The notes beneath the pieces are model-generated. The model had not been told where the DNA came from. It ran no database searches and saw only the letters and a program-made list of their open reading frames with translations. Shown here in pieces: positions 56,311-64,000 of a stretch of 64,000 nt of DNA. Source of the stretch: Moraxella sp. FZFQ2102 (lineage in GTDB: Bacteria; Pseudomonadota; Gammaproteobacteria; Pseudomonadales; Moraxellaceae); the NCBI RefSeq assembly GCF_024137865.1, contig NZ_CP099960.1, forward strand, positions 1,426,001 to 1,490,000, in the 5' to 3' direction. A program made the translations under genes and the position numbers. Numbering within the stretch: position 1 is the stretch's first letter; each line of letters starts with the position of its first letter.

Positions 56311-57722
56311 TAAATCACCTTCGAAAATCTTCCTTGGTGCTTTTGGCTCAGATATTCATCAAACACCATCGCCACATTACGCCCAAGAATACGCCCCTTT
56401 GGTAAAATAGTGATGCCATCTTGATCAATCTGCACCAATCCATCAGCCGCCATGTCGCGTAGCGTGGCAATCTCATCGGCAAATACTTGGGTGGGCTCGA
56501 TGCCAAACCGCTCACGCAAATAGCCAAAATTCATATAGTCATGGCAGAGTAGATTCATGATGACATGACGACGCAGCTCGTCTTTGGCATCGCTTTGGAT
56601 ATGCTTCACGGCAGGCAGCTTGCCATCGGCGATAGCAGCTTGATAATCGGCAAGCGCGGTCGGGTTCTGGGTGATGTGCGCACCGATTTGACTGATGGCG
56701 CTGACGCCAAAGCCGATCAAATCACACTCGCCCAAGATGGCATAACCCTGAAAATTACGATGAAGCTCCCCATTTCGCTGGGCGATCGCCATCTGGTCGG
56801 TCGGCTTGGCGAAATGATCAATGCCAATGTACTGATAGCCTGCCGCCCCAAGCGCGGTGATGATATTGCCAAACATCGTAAGCTTATCGGCGGCACTTGG
56901 CAGATCTTCATCACGAATGCGGCGCTGTGCGGTGAATCGCTCGGGCAGATGCGCATAATTGAACACCGACAAGCGATCAGGTGATAGGCGAATGATCTCG
57001 CGGATGGTCGCATTCATGCTGTCGATGCTCTGGTGTGGCAAGCCATAGATCAGATCGATATTGGTCGATTGATAACCCAGTCGGTTCGCTTCGTTCATCA
57101 CAGCGGTGATGAGTGACAAAGGCTGCACGCGATTGACGGCGATTTGGACTTTTTCGTCCAGATCCTGCACGCCGAAACTCAAGCGATTAAAGCCAAGATT
57201 ACACAGAATTTCTAAAGTATTTTCACGAAGTTCTCGCGGATCAACTTCGATGGAATAATCCCCATCAGCAGCAAAATCAAACTCTGCGTGCAGAAATTCC
57301 CATAGCTCGACTAGCTCATCATCGCTCAAAAATGTCGGCGTACCACCGCCCAGATGCAGCTGCTTGACGATGCTGCCAGCAGGCAGCAGGGATTTCTTAT
57401 GGCGAATCTCTTTAAACAGATATTCTAAATAATCACCAGCATCGCTGTTTTTCTTGGTGATGATTTTGTTGCAGCCGCAGTAGTAGCATAGATGATGACA
57501 AAATGGAATGTGAATGTACAAAGACAGCGGCACAGTGGCATCACGATTTTTGAGAATATCAGCTTCCATGCCATCTGCCATCGGGGCAAATTCCAGTGCG
57601 GTCGGATAGGAAGTATAGCGTGGGCCTTGGCGGTTGTATTTTTGAATCAAGGCTTCATCAAACTCAATACCGTCAAAATGCTTGGCGGTGCGGTTGGCGT
57701 AGGGATGGTGGGTGGATGTCAT
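56310..57722 (-). CDS. hemN: Oxygen-independent coproporphyrinogen III oxidase
   Basis: This 470-residue radical-SAM enzyme makes protoporphyrinogen IX under low oxygen. The 4Fe-4S motif C-x3-C-x2-C-x-C is visible as CHHLCYYCGCNK after YIHIPFC. GPRYTSYPTALEF near the start, HLGGGTPTFL and GLPHQS also match the HemN type rather than the shorter HemW. The start at 57722 gives normal length. No FNR site was made out upstream. Confidence 0.95.
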   Translation of the reverse strand: MTSTHHPYANRTAKHFDGIEFDEALIQKYNRQGPRYTSYPTALEFAPMADGMEADILKNRDATVPLSLYIHIPFCHHLCYYCGCNKIITKKNSDAGDYLEYLFKEIRHKKSLLPAGSIVKQLHLGGGTPTFLSDDELVELWEFLHAEFDFAADGDYSIEVDPRELRENTLEILCNLGFNRLSFGVQDLDEKVQIAVNRVQPLSLITAVMNEANRLGYQSTNIDLIYGLPHQSIDSMNATIREIIRLSPDRLSVFNYAHLPERFTAQRRIRDEDLPSAADKLTMFGNIITALGAAGYQYIGIDHFAKPTDQMAIAQRNGELHRNFQGYAILGECDLIGFGVSAISQIGAHITQNPTALADYQAAIADGKLPAVKHIQSDAKDELRRHVIMNLLCHDYMNFGYLRERFGIEPTQVFADEIATLRDMAADGLVQIDQDGITILPKGRILGRNVAMVFDEYLSQKHQGRFSKVI

Positions 57723-57906
57723 GCCAAAACCTTATAAAATATAGGGAATTGGCATATTATAGCGGAAATTGGCACATTGGACAATCAGACCAATGGATAA
57801 GTAAAAGGGTATTGGGATGGGTTTTGATACCAATAATTTTCATTGCTGAATGGTGCTTTATATTGCTGCATAATACACATAAAACGGCTAAAAGCCTTGA
57901 AAATAA

Positions 57907-57935
57907 AGGGGTGTAGCACATTATGCAACACCCCT
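57907..57935 (-). terminator. Terminator of tRNA-Pro
   Basis: AGGGGTGT and ACACCCCT pair, followed on the minus strand by TTATTTT, 12 bases past the tRNA end. Confidence 0.75.
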
Positions 57936-57946
57936 AAATTATTGTT

Positions 57947-58023
57947 TGGTCGGAATGATAGGATTTGAACCTACGACCCCTTGCACCCCATGCAAGTGCG
58001 CTACCAAGCTGCGCTACATTCCG
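57947..58023 (-). tRNA. tRNA-Pro (anticodon GGG)
   Basis: On the minus strand CGGAATG pairs with the 3' acceptor arm, and ACCA is encoded. The anticodon loop ATGGGGT gives GGG (57987-57989). The D-stem region TAGCGCAGCTTGGTAGCGCA and the T-loop GGTTCAAATCC fit. It reads CCC and CCU codons. Confidence 0.95.
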
Positions 58024-58113
58024 ATGTGCCTATTGTAGCCGATTTTGCCGAATTGACAAGGGGTTTGGGGAAATTTTTCGCCATTATTCTGATTGATCGA
58101 GCAAGCATAAAAC

Positions 58114-58150
58114 AAGTCCTGCTAAGTCCAAGTGGGGTTTAGCAGGGCTT
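58114..58150 (-). terminator. Terminator of the class III aminotransferase gene
   Basis: AAGTCCTGCTAA and TTAGCAGGGCTT form a 12-bp stem with one G-T pair. On the minus strand it is followed by a T-rich run. Confidence 0.75.
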
Positions 58151-58180
58151 GGATTGATGAATGATTATTGTGCCAATGAC

Positions 58181-59650
58181 TTAAGCCATCGCAACCAAGG
58201 CTTGCTCAAGCTTATCAATCACCAAATCCAGTTCAGCATCACGGATACCAAACTGTGGCGTGAATCGCAGGGCATTTTGACCACCATGAATAACACCAAT
58301 GCCGTGCAAGCGTAGCCACTCTTCGACACTGCCTGTGCCATAGGCTTTGTAGCGTGGATTTAGCTCACAGCTGAACAGCAGCCCTGTGCCTTGGACATTG
58401 GTGATGACATCGCCAAGCTTGGCTTGTAGAGCGGTAAGCTTAGTAATCGCTTGTTTGCCTTGATGGACGATATTGGCGCGCACATCATCTGTCATACCAG
58501 CCAGCACCGCACAGGCGACATCCAGTGCTCGTGGATTGGTGGTCATGGTGTTGCCGTACAGTCCACGCTGATATTCACCGCTGGCATAGTCGGTCATGGC
58601 TAGGATGGATAAGGGGAATTGCCCTGCATTGATGGCCTTTGAATAGGTCTCAAAATCAGGTGGTTCAATGCCCTCAAATTCAGGCGAATCCACAATCGAC
58701 AGATAGCCTGTGGTACGCAGACCTGCTTGGATTGAGTCGATGAGTAGCAGACTACCATGCTCACGGGTCAAGGCTCGTGCAGCATCATAAAATGCTCGTG
58801 GCACACTACGCCCTGGGTTGCCTTCGCCCATCACAGGCTCCATCAGCATCGCTTCGATGAACCAGCCGTTGGCATCAGCATCGGCAAAGACCGCCTTGAG
58901 TGCATCGATGTCATATGGTGCGACGGTGATGACGCTGTCTTCATCTTTGTAGCTGGCCAGATATTTGTCATAGCTACTACGGCTTGAATTTGAGTACAGA
59001 GCAGGGCGGTCGGTGCGTCCGTGAAATGAGCCTTTGATGGTCAGACGCTTGATGACTTTACCGGCATGGCGGGCCCCTGCGTCGGTTTGGCGTTTGGCAT
59101 GAGCATCGATGATGCGTGTAGCAAGTCCGACCGCTTCTGAGCCTGAGTTTAGGCACATAAAGCCAGTATAAGGACAGCCGTTTTGGGTTTGTCCGATTTC
59201 CTGTTTGAGTGCTTGAATGAGCCGATATTGGGCGAGATTTGGCGTCATGATATTGGCGGTGACTTGTGGTTTTGCCATCGCATCGATGACGGCATCAGGC
59301 GTATGCCCAAAACCAAGCATCCCATAGCCGCCGGTATCATACAGCACCGCACCTTTGAGCGTGACAATCCACGAGCCACGAGCAGATAGGGCAACATAAG
59401 GATTGACAGCATCACTGGCATAAAAATTGACAAAGCCGTCTTGGATGGCAGCAATCTGCGCTTGCTCATCCAGTGCTAATAGCTCGGGATGTTGGGCTTT
59501 GATGTCTTGATAGCGAGCCAGTGCATCCGTGATGGCTTGGGTGAGTTCGGGTGTAAAGCTTGCAAATCGCTCAATGCTTGCATCATCTAGTCCTGTGCAG
59601 AGCATACCCTCATGCGAACGCAACACGGCTAAATCATGTAATACTGACAT
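58181..59650 (-). CDS. Class III aminotransferase
   Basis: This 489-residue PLP aminotransferase belongs to the acetylornithine/GABA class III group. Motifs are NSGSEAVGLATRI, KGSFHGRTDRPA, LLIDSIQAG (where most members have an acidic-Glu pair, so Ser-Ile is unusual) and TYSKAINAGQFPLS with the Schiff-base lysine. The substrate cannot be told; a diamine or omega-amino acid is possible. The start at 59650 follows GGAG at a distance of eight bases; a GTG at 59659 is the alternative. The first copy of the 90-bp repeat lies about 60 bp upstream. Confidence 0.85.
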   Translation of the reverse strand: MSVLHDLAVLRSHEGMLCTGLDDASIERFASFTPELTQAITDALARYQDIKAQHPELLALDEQAQIAAIQDGFVNFYASDAVNPYVALSARGSWIVTLKGAVLYDTGGYGMLGFGHTPDAVIDAMAKPQVTANIMTPNLAQYRLIQALKQEIGQTQNGCPYTGFMCLNSGSEAVGLATRIIDAHAKRQTDAGARHAGKVIKRLTIKGSFHGRTDRPALYSNSSRSSYDKYLASYKDEDSVITVAPYDIDALKAVFADADANGWFIEAMLMEPVMGEGNPGRSVPRAFYDAARALTREHGSLLLIDSIQAGLRTTGYLSIVDSPEFEGIEPPDFETYSKAINAGQFPLSILAMTDYASGEYQRGLYGNTMTTNPRALDVACAVLAGMTDDVRANIVHQGKQAITKLTALQAKLGDVITNVQGTGLLFSCELNPRYKAYGTGSVEEWLRLHGIGVIHGGQNALRFTPQFGIRDAELDLVIDKLEQALVAMA

Positions 59651-59712
59651 AATTTCCACTCCTTGGCTGTCTAAGTTATCTATTAAAATTTTTTGGAATT
59701 TATCTCCAAACT

Positions 59713-59802
59713 TTTTGTCAGTGTATCATGAAATATAACCAAAGACAGCTTTTGGGGCGGAAAATTTGTTATGCTGTAATGCCAAAAAGTTGTGGGCGGT
59801 TG
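59713..59802. repeat. Repeat R1, copy 1 (90 bp)
   Basis: It is identical to 60662-60751 at 88 of 90 positions. It lies in the upstream region of the class III aminotransferase gene and contains an extended -10 (TGCTGTAAT at 59772-59780). The remaining 59803-59975 shows no feature except the RBS AAGGAGTAAG of the next gene. Confidence 0.92.
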
Positions 59803-59975
59803 GTAGCTGTGCCTAAGTTTTAACCAGTCTAGCAACACAACCACCCATTTTTTTGATTAAAATTGCCATCGTTTTATATGCGCTATATAATAAAAAACAT
59901 CAAAAGACGGATGATGGGCGTGCATTGACTTATTTTGGTTAAAAGAGTTTGACCAAAATTCACAAGGAGTAAGTT

Positions 59976-60566
59976 ATGTATTTTAAGAAAATGATGTTAG
60001 TATCTTTTTTTGCTTTGTTATCTTGCAATATTAGCCATGCACAAAATCAAGATTGGGATGAGTCACTAATCGAAGTATATGTCACAGAGTTTGATATCAG
60101 TCGTGAAGAAGCGACTAGAAGACTAGATTTAATCAGTCATAGCCAGCCCATTATTGATGAGATGCAGGCGAAATTTGGCGATGATATTGTATCCATTTAT
60201 TTTGATAACAACGGCGAGTTTCGGTTGGTGGTGAGAACCACTGTGCAGGGTGCGGATTTAACAGAGCTTAGAGATCTGCAAGGCACTCAAAATAAGCTAC
60301 CTGTGGCAATCTTAAAAAATAATTCCAATAATGCTCAAGCCATTGCCAATATTATCGCAAATAACAGTGTGGCACTTGCTAAGCGTATAGATGGGTTTGC
60401 CATGATGGGTTATGATCCTATTAAGGATAGAATAATCATCAGTATTTATGAACCAGATGTCGATCGACAGAATATGCTCAAGAACGATCAGTCGATTAAG
60501 AAGATATCAGGAATTGAGACAGAAATAGAATTTCTTATAGAACCGTTAAAGAAATTTTGCCCATAA
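59976..60566 (+). CDS. Secreted protein of unknown function (cargo of module A)
   Basis: This 196-residue protein has a signal peptide (MYFKKMMLVSFFALLSCNIS, then HAQ as the likely cleavage site). The mature part has an alternating strand pattern (DDIVSIYFDNNGEFRLVVRTT, DRIIISIYEPD) and an acidic start. It faintly recalls the pro-regions of secreted serine proteases, but no protease domain follows, so no function is claimed. A strong RBS (AAGGAG) precedes it. It is bounded by R1 on the left and a copy of the gatB tail on the right. Confidence 0.7.
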   Translation: MYFKKMMLVSFFALLSCNISHAQNQDWDESLIEVYVTEFDISREEATRRLDLISHSQPIIDEMQAKFGDDIVSIYFDNNGEFRLVVRTTVQGADLTELRDLQGTQNKLPVAILKNNSNNAQAIANIIANNSVALAKRIDGFAMMGYDPIKDRIIISIYEPDVDRQNMLKNDQSIKKISGIETEIEFLIEPLKKFCP

Positions 60567-60619
60567 GCCAAACCAAATATGGTAGATTTGTATTTTTATA
60601 TAAATAAAAAGCAATAAGT

Positions 60620-60661
60620 CCCAAACACACAGTATTTGGGGATTAGTTGATTAACCAATCA
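60620..60661. repeat. Repeat R2, extra copy of the gatB 3' end
   Basis: These 42 bases match 61582-61623 with one change. That stretch holds the last codons and stop of gatB and most of its terminator. The copy is joined directly to the second copy of R1. Confidence 0.92.
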
Positions 60662-60751
60662 TTTTGTCAGTGTGTCATGAAATATAACCAAAGACAGCTT
60701 TTGGGGTGGAAAATTTGTTATGCTGTAATGCCAAAAAGTTGTGGGCGGTTG
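60662..60751. repeat. Repeat R1, copy 2 (90 bp)
   Basis: It differs from 59713-59802 at two positions (an A/G and a C/T change). It begins exactly where the extra gatB tail ends. Confidence 0.92.
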
Positions 60752-60797
60752 ATAATTATTCTAAGGTCGGTGGTAAAGCGTTTATTGCATAACAATG

Positions 60798-61115
60798 CTA
60801 ATCAATTTTCTTAATCCATTGATATTTTGGTTCAATCGGATAAATATCGTATTCAGCATTCAAAAATTTCTCTACAAAAGATTTATTCCCGCCAATAAAT
60901 GTATAGGGTATATCGTGATTAGTTGCGATAACCCATGTTTCACTCTTGTCAAACAGCATGCTTGGCTGTGTAGCTATTTTTGAATACTGTTGCACTTCTT
61001 GATGTGTTAATATCTCGCCTTTAAATAATAGCTCGGATATGTTGCGATTATCGTATTCTGAATGACAGATAATTTTCAAAAGTTCATAATAATAGTAGAT
61101 GTCATTATTAACCAA
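60798..61115 (-). CDS. Unknown protein (cargo of module B, second gene)
   Basis: This 105-residue protein is unrecognised, rich in Tyr, Ile and Lys. No ATG is available near its 5' end, so translation would begin at TTG 61115, inside the end of the preceding gene (8-base overlap). It could be a 5'-truncated gene. Its base composition is richer in A+T than the neighbouring core genes. It ends 46 bases from R1 copy 2. Confidence 0.5.
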   Translation of the reverse strand: MVNNDIYYYYELLKIICHSEYDNRNISELLFKGEILTHQEVQQYSKIATQPSMLFDKSETWVIATNHDIPYTFIGGNKSFVEKFLNAEYDIYPIEPKYQWIKKID

Positions 61116-61551
61116 TTTTTTTTAGAGTATTGATAATAAAGTTATATTGCACATCAGAACATTCACCGTTTGATAAATACAGTAAATTGTATTTTGAAAG
61201 ACGAGATATTTTGCAATTGTTTTCCATTAACTCACCTTCCATACGATACAAATCATTCGCATGATCCAATTTAATATCGTCGTTTGTTAATACGCCAAAT
61301 GCTTTAAATGCTGACTTTCTGTTATTGGTTTTTGGTTCTATGTATTGCTCATGTTGATGATAACCAATTGGATGTAAAATGATTGCATAACTTTCAAAAT
61401 GATGTGGAATGATATTGACAAGCGTCCAATAATAATCATTCAATGATGGGTAATTATTTTGAAATTCTGGGTACATTTGATGCCTAGAAAAATCAAATGA
61501 TAAAAATTGTGGTAATTTATCATTGGATTGGCACAATTTTTCTTTCGACAT
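61108..61551 (-). CDS. Unknown protein (cargo of module B, first gene)
   Basis: This 147-residue cytosolic protein is unrecognised. The start at 61551 (MSKEKLCQSND) follows AAGGATTCTT; the ORF upstream of that runs into the gatB tail and is not used. It is rich in Asn, Tyr and His (NNYPSLNDYYWTLVNIIPHH). AT-rich base use, small size and pairing with a second small gene recall immunity or accessory proteins, but nothing in the sequence proves this. Confidence 0.55.
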   Translation of the reverse strand: MSKEKLCQSNDKLPQFLSFDFSRHQMYPEFQNNYPSLNDYYWTLVNIIPHHFESYAIILHPIGYHQHEQYIEPKTNNRKSAFKAFGVLTNDDIKLDHANDLYRMEGELMENNCKISRLSKYNLLYLSNGECSDVQYNFIINTLKKIG

Positions 61552-61577
61552 AAGAATCCTTAAACTCACTCTAATAA

Positions 61578-61606
61578 AAGCCCCAAACACACAGTATTTG
61601 GGGCTT
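61578..61606 (-). terminator. Terminator of gatB (part of repeat R2)
   Basis: AAGCCCCAAA and TTTGGGGCTT pair around a 9-base loop, followed on the minus strand by TTATTAG. Most of it is duplicated at 60620-60661. Confidence 0.85.
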
Positions 61607-61623
61607 AGTTGATTAACCAATCA
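61582..61623. repeat. Repeat R2, original copy at the gatB 3' end
   Basis: These 42 bases cover the gatB stop region and its terminator and match 60620-60661 at 41 positions. Confidence 0.92.
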
Positions 61624-63082
61624 GCTTTTTCATCAGTTCATTGACTTGGGCTGGGTTTGCCTTGCCACGAGACGCTTTCATCACTTGACCGACCAAGCCG
61701 TTAAAGGCTTTTTCTTTACCGCCTTTATATTCATCCACCATCGCTTGGTTGTTTGCCAAGACTTCTTTGATGATGGCTTCGATGGCGCCAGTGTCGGTTT
61801 CTTGTTTGAGTCCGTGCTCCGCGATGATGTCATCGGCTGATTTGTCAGATTCCCACAGATAGCCGAACACTTCTTTGGCGATTTTGCCACTGATGGTGTT
61901 ATCGGTGATGCGAGCAATCATCCCTGCCAGACGCTCGGCACTGATTGGGGATTGACTGATTGTCAGCTCATTTTTATTGAGTGCGCCTGACAGCTCGCCC
62001 ATCACCCAGTTGGCGGCGATTTTGGCGTGTTGATTGCCGGTGATAGCAACGACTTCCAAGAAATAATCGGACAATTCACGGCTGCCGTTTAACACATTGG
62101 CATCATAGGTAGATAGTCCAAATTCATTCACAAATCGCTCTTTACGCACGCTTGGCAGCTCTGGCATATCGGCTTTGACTTTTGCCAAAGTTTCATCACC
62201 AATCACCACAGGCAATAGGTCGGGGCAAGGGAAATAGCGATAGTCATTGGCTTCTTCTTTGGTGCGCATCGCACGGGTTTCGTCACGCTCAGGGTCGTAT
62301 AGGCGAGTGGCTTGCACGACTTTACCGCCGTCTTCGATGACATCGATTTGGCGTTCGATTTCTGATTTGATGGCACGCTCGATGAAGCGGAATGAGTTTA
62401 GGTTTTTAAGCTCACAGCGTGTGCCAAATGGCGTATTTGGCTTGTGTACTGAGATATTGATATCAGCACGGAACGAGCCTTCTGCCATAATCGCATCACT
62501 GATGCCTAGCCAAGTGACCAATTCATGAATGGTCTTGACATAGGCGACCGCCTCGCCAACCGAACGCATATCAGGCTCAGAGACGATTTCGATGAGTGGC
62601 GTGCCAGCACGGTTTAAGTCCACACCTGTCATGGCTGGTACAGCGTCATGCACCGATTTGCCTGCATCTTCTTCTAGGTGGGCACGGGTGATACCGATGC
62701 GTTTGGTGTACTCGTCTTTTTGTCCTGCATTGACTAGGATGTCAATATAGCCTTTGCCGACGATGGGATTTGCCATTTGGGTGGTTTGATAGCCCTTTGG
62801 CAAATCAGGATAAAAATAGTTTTTGCGGTCAAAGGTATTGTACATACCCAGTTCAGCATTGACGCCTAGACCGAATTTGAGTGCACGCTCAATCACGCCT
62901 TCATTGAGCACAGGCAAAGCACCTGGAAAGCCCAAATCAACGATGGTGGCTTGGGTGTTTGGCTCTGCACCAAAAGCGGTGGGTGCATTTGAGAAAATTT
63001 TACTTTCGGTGTTTAATTGGCAGTGAATTTCAATGCCGATGACGACTTCATAGCCGTCGATAAGTGGAGCTTGATTGGTCAT
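61613..63082 (-). CDS. gatB: Aspartyl/glutamyl-tRNA amidotransferase subunit B
   Basis: This 489-residue subunit of GatCAB activates Glu-tRNA(Gln) or Asp-tRNA(Asn) with ATP for amidation by ammonia from GatA. The family start [22 protein letters not shown], the motif [21 protein letters not shown] and [11 protein letters not shown] are present, and the C-terminal YqeY-like domain ends in KKLIG. Start ATG 63082 is normal. A GNAT gene separates it from gatA. Its 3' end is duplicated 1 kb away. Confidence 0.96.
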   Translation of the reverse strand: MTNQAPLIDGYEVVIGIEIHCQLNTESKIFSNAPTAFGAEPNTQATIVDLGFPGALPVLNEGVIERALKFGLGVNAELGMYNTFDRKNYFYPDLPKGYQTTQMANPIVGKGYIDILVNAGQKDEYTKRIGITRAHLEEDAGKSVHDAVPAMTGVDLNRAGTPLIEIVSEPDMRSVGEAVAYVKTIHELVTWLGISDAIMAEGSFRADINISVHKPNTPFGTRCELKNLNSFRFIERAIKSEIERQIDVIEDGGKVVQATRLYDPERDETRAMRTKEEANDYRYFPCPDLLPVVIGDETLAKVKADMPELPSVRKERFVNEFGLSTYDANVLNGSRELSDYFLEVVAITGNQHAKIAANWVMGELSGALNKNELTISQSPISAERLAGMIARITDNTISGKIAKEVFGYLWESDKSADDIIAEHGLKQETDTGAIEAIIKEVLANNQAMVDEYKGGKEKAFNGLVGQVMKASRGKANPAQVNELMKKLIG

Positions 63083-63095
63083 AGTGGTTCTCTTT

Positions 63096-63632
63096 TCAAT
63101 TGGTGTCTGATGGATTTTTGGTTCTCGCCATCATATATAAATCGCACAGCTTGCCATCACGATAGGCGTAGTTTTGCAGCGTGCCTTCGTTGATAAAGCC
63201 AAATTTTTCATACAAAGCAATCGCAGGCGTGTTATCGGTATAAACTTGTAATTCCAGTCGGGATAAGTCAAGCCAATTATCCGCCAAGTCAACGATGGTC
63301 TGCATCAGCATCGTGCCGATGCCTTGTCCGTGACTGTCCGCGCTGACGGCGATGACGATTGAGCCTGCATGACGGCGACGCATGGCGGTCTCGATGGTCA
63401 AGGCGACATTACCCACGATGCGATATTCGTCATCATTATCAAGCAGTGCTACGAATGAATGCACATGGCTTGGGATGGCAGATAGCCGTTTCTCCCAACT
63501 GTGTAAGGACTGACTGGGTAAAGCAAGCGTCTGACGATAGACTTCAGGCTGTCTGTATAAGTCATAAAGTCCTTGATGGTCGTAGGGTTCGGTTGGTCGA
63601 ACCACGATGTTTGTGCTGATTGCTTTGCCCAT
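63096..63632 (-). CDS. GNAT family N-acetyltransferase
   Basis: This 178-residue acetyltransferase has the GNAT fold. The acetyl-CoA loop is [17 protein letters not shown], and [21 protein letters not shown] near the end is the usual C-terminal motif. It resembles the RimJ/YhhY-like groups; the substrate is not known. It lies between gatA and gatB with 13 and 21 bp gaps, so it is in the same transcript. An insertion of such a gene into the gat operon is unusual compared with E. coli-type relatives. Confidence 0.85.
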   Translation of the reverse strand: MGKAISTNIVVRPTEPYDHQGLYDLYRQPEVYRQTLALPSQSLHSWEKRLSAIPSHVHSFVALLDNDDEYRIVGNVALTIETAMRRRHAGSIVIAVSADSHGQGIGTMLMQTIVDLADNWLDLSRLELQVYTDNTPAIALYEKFGFINEGTLQNYAYRDGKLCDLYMMARTKNPSDTN

Positions 63633-63653
63633 GTCCTTATCCTTGCTTATCGA

Positions 63654-64000
63654 TTAGCCGATGCTTGGTGCTGCTTTATGAAAGTCAGTCACTTGCTGAT
63701 ATGCATCGGTGACGCTTAGCAGTTTGCCTTCTTGCCAATGATTACCAATCAATTGCAAGCCCACTGGCAAGCCTTGTTTATCAAAGCCAATCGGATGGCT
63801 GATGGCAGGCAGACCAGCTAGGTTTACACCGATGGTATAGACATCGCCCATATAGATTTCAGATGGGGTTAGGCTGGCACCGATTTGATAGGCAGTGGTT
63901 GGTGCTGTTGGCGTTGCGATGACATCGCAGTCGGCGAATGCTTTGGCAAAATCTTCGGCAATCAGACGGCGTACTTTTTGAGCTTTGACATAATACGCAT
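63654..64000 (-). CDS. gatA: Aspartyl/glutamyl-tRNA amidotransferase subunit A, C-terminal part
   Basis: The window ends inside this gene; the last 115 or so codons are present. The reading continues to the window edge as [33 protein letters not shown] and [20 protein letters not shown], which match the C-terminus of GatA, the glutaminase subunit of GatCAB. The catalytic Ser-Ser-Lys residues lie outside the window. The start is not seen. Confidence 0.92.
   Translation of the reverse strand, partial: AYYVKAQKVRRLIAEDFAKAFADCDVIATPTAPTTAYQIGASLTPSEIYMGDVYTIGVNLAGLPAISHPIGFDKQGLPVGLQLIGNHWQEGKLLSVTDAYQQVTDFHKAAPSIG

Noticed and set aside
59976..60566. Protease assignment for the secreted protein
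   Set aside because: The resemblance to protease pro-regions is faint, and no catalytic domain follows.
63965..63985. DUS-like CAGACGGC in gatA
   Set aside because: It lacks the TT and AT ends of the 12-mer and falls within a conserved coding segment; chance match.

Overview
The window looks like chromosomal DNA of a gammaproteobacterium of the family Moraxellaceae, most likely Moraxella or a close relative. This is inferred from the protein types: a short AccA of the Acinetobacter kind, a divergent rne/rluC pair, a str operon ending in tuf, and an uninterrupted run of typical gammaproteobacterial housekeeping genes. No species was confirmed by a search. Many genes are preceded by an extended -10 promoter of the form TGCTAnAAT or TGCTAAACT, which helped to choose several start codons.

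Layout. 0.1-9.9 kb holds housekeeping enzymes: the dipeptidase PepD, a class V aminotransferase, a dienelactone-hydrolase-type protein, YcgN, CorC, Lnt and an Xaa-Pro aminopeptidase. An inverted-repeat element separates corC from lnt. 10.1-11.6 kb is a compact three-gene cassette around an AbiEii-type nucleotidyltransferase, a candidate toxin-antitoxin or anti-phage unit. 11.7-28.5 kb is core again: pabB, a lipoprotein hydrolase, fabB, an EcsC-family protein, rpsL-rpsG-fusA-tuf, ygfZ, yjdM/phnA, hemL and secA. 29.06-33.08 kb is a nest of mobile DNA. A dead IS3-family element is split by a DUF1778/GNAT toxin-antitoxin pair, some unknown genes and a second, apparently intact IS3-family element. 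33.2-44.5 kb is core: rne, rluC, ppx, accA, tilS, proC and a YggT protein.

44.6-53.4 kb is an accessory island with two ArsR regulators, two old-yellow-enzyme reductases, an XRE regulator, a decayed malic enzyme gene, an arsenic-resistance set (arsR, arsC, acr3) interrupted by an IS1595-type element, and a LysR regulator. Its left half carries sequences identical to DNA uptake sequences of Neisseriaceae, including one Kingella-type and one Neisseria-type 12-mer. This points to acquisition by natural transformation from that family. 53.4-64 kb returns to core: thiD, tRNA-Ser, tRNA-Arg, an RDD protein, hemN, tRNA-Pro, a class III aminotransferase, gatB and gatA. Between the aminotransferase and gatB lie two tandem modules. 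Each is bounded on the left by the same 90-bp sequence and on the right by a copy of the gatB 3' end, and each carries different unknown genes.

The parts most worth following up are the tandem cargo modules beside gatB, the three-gene nucleotidyltransferase cassette, the Neisseriaceae-derived island, and the paired ArsR operators that seem to keep arsC-acr3 regulated despite the insertion sequence.
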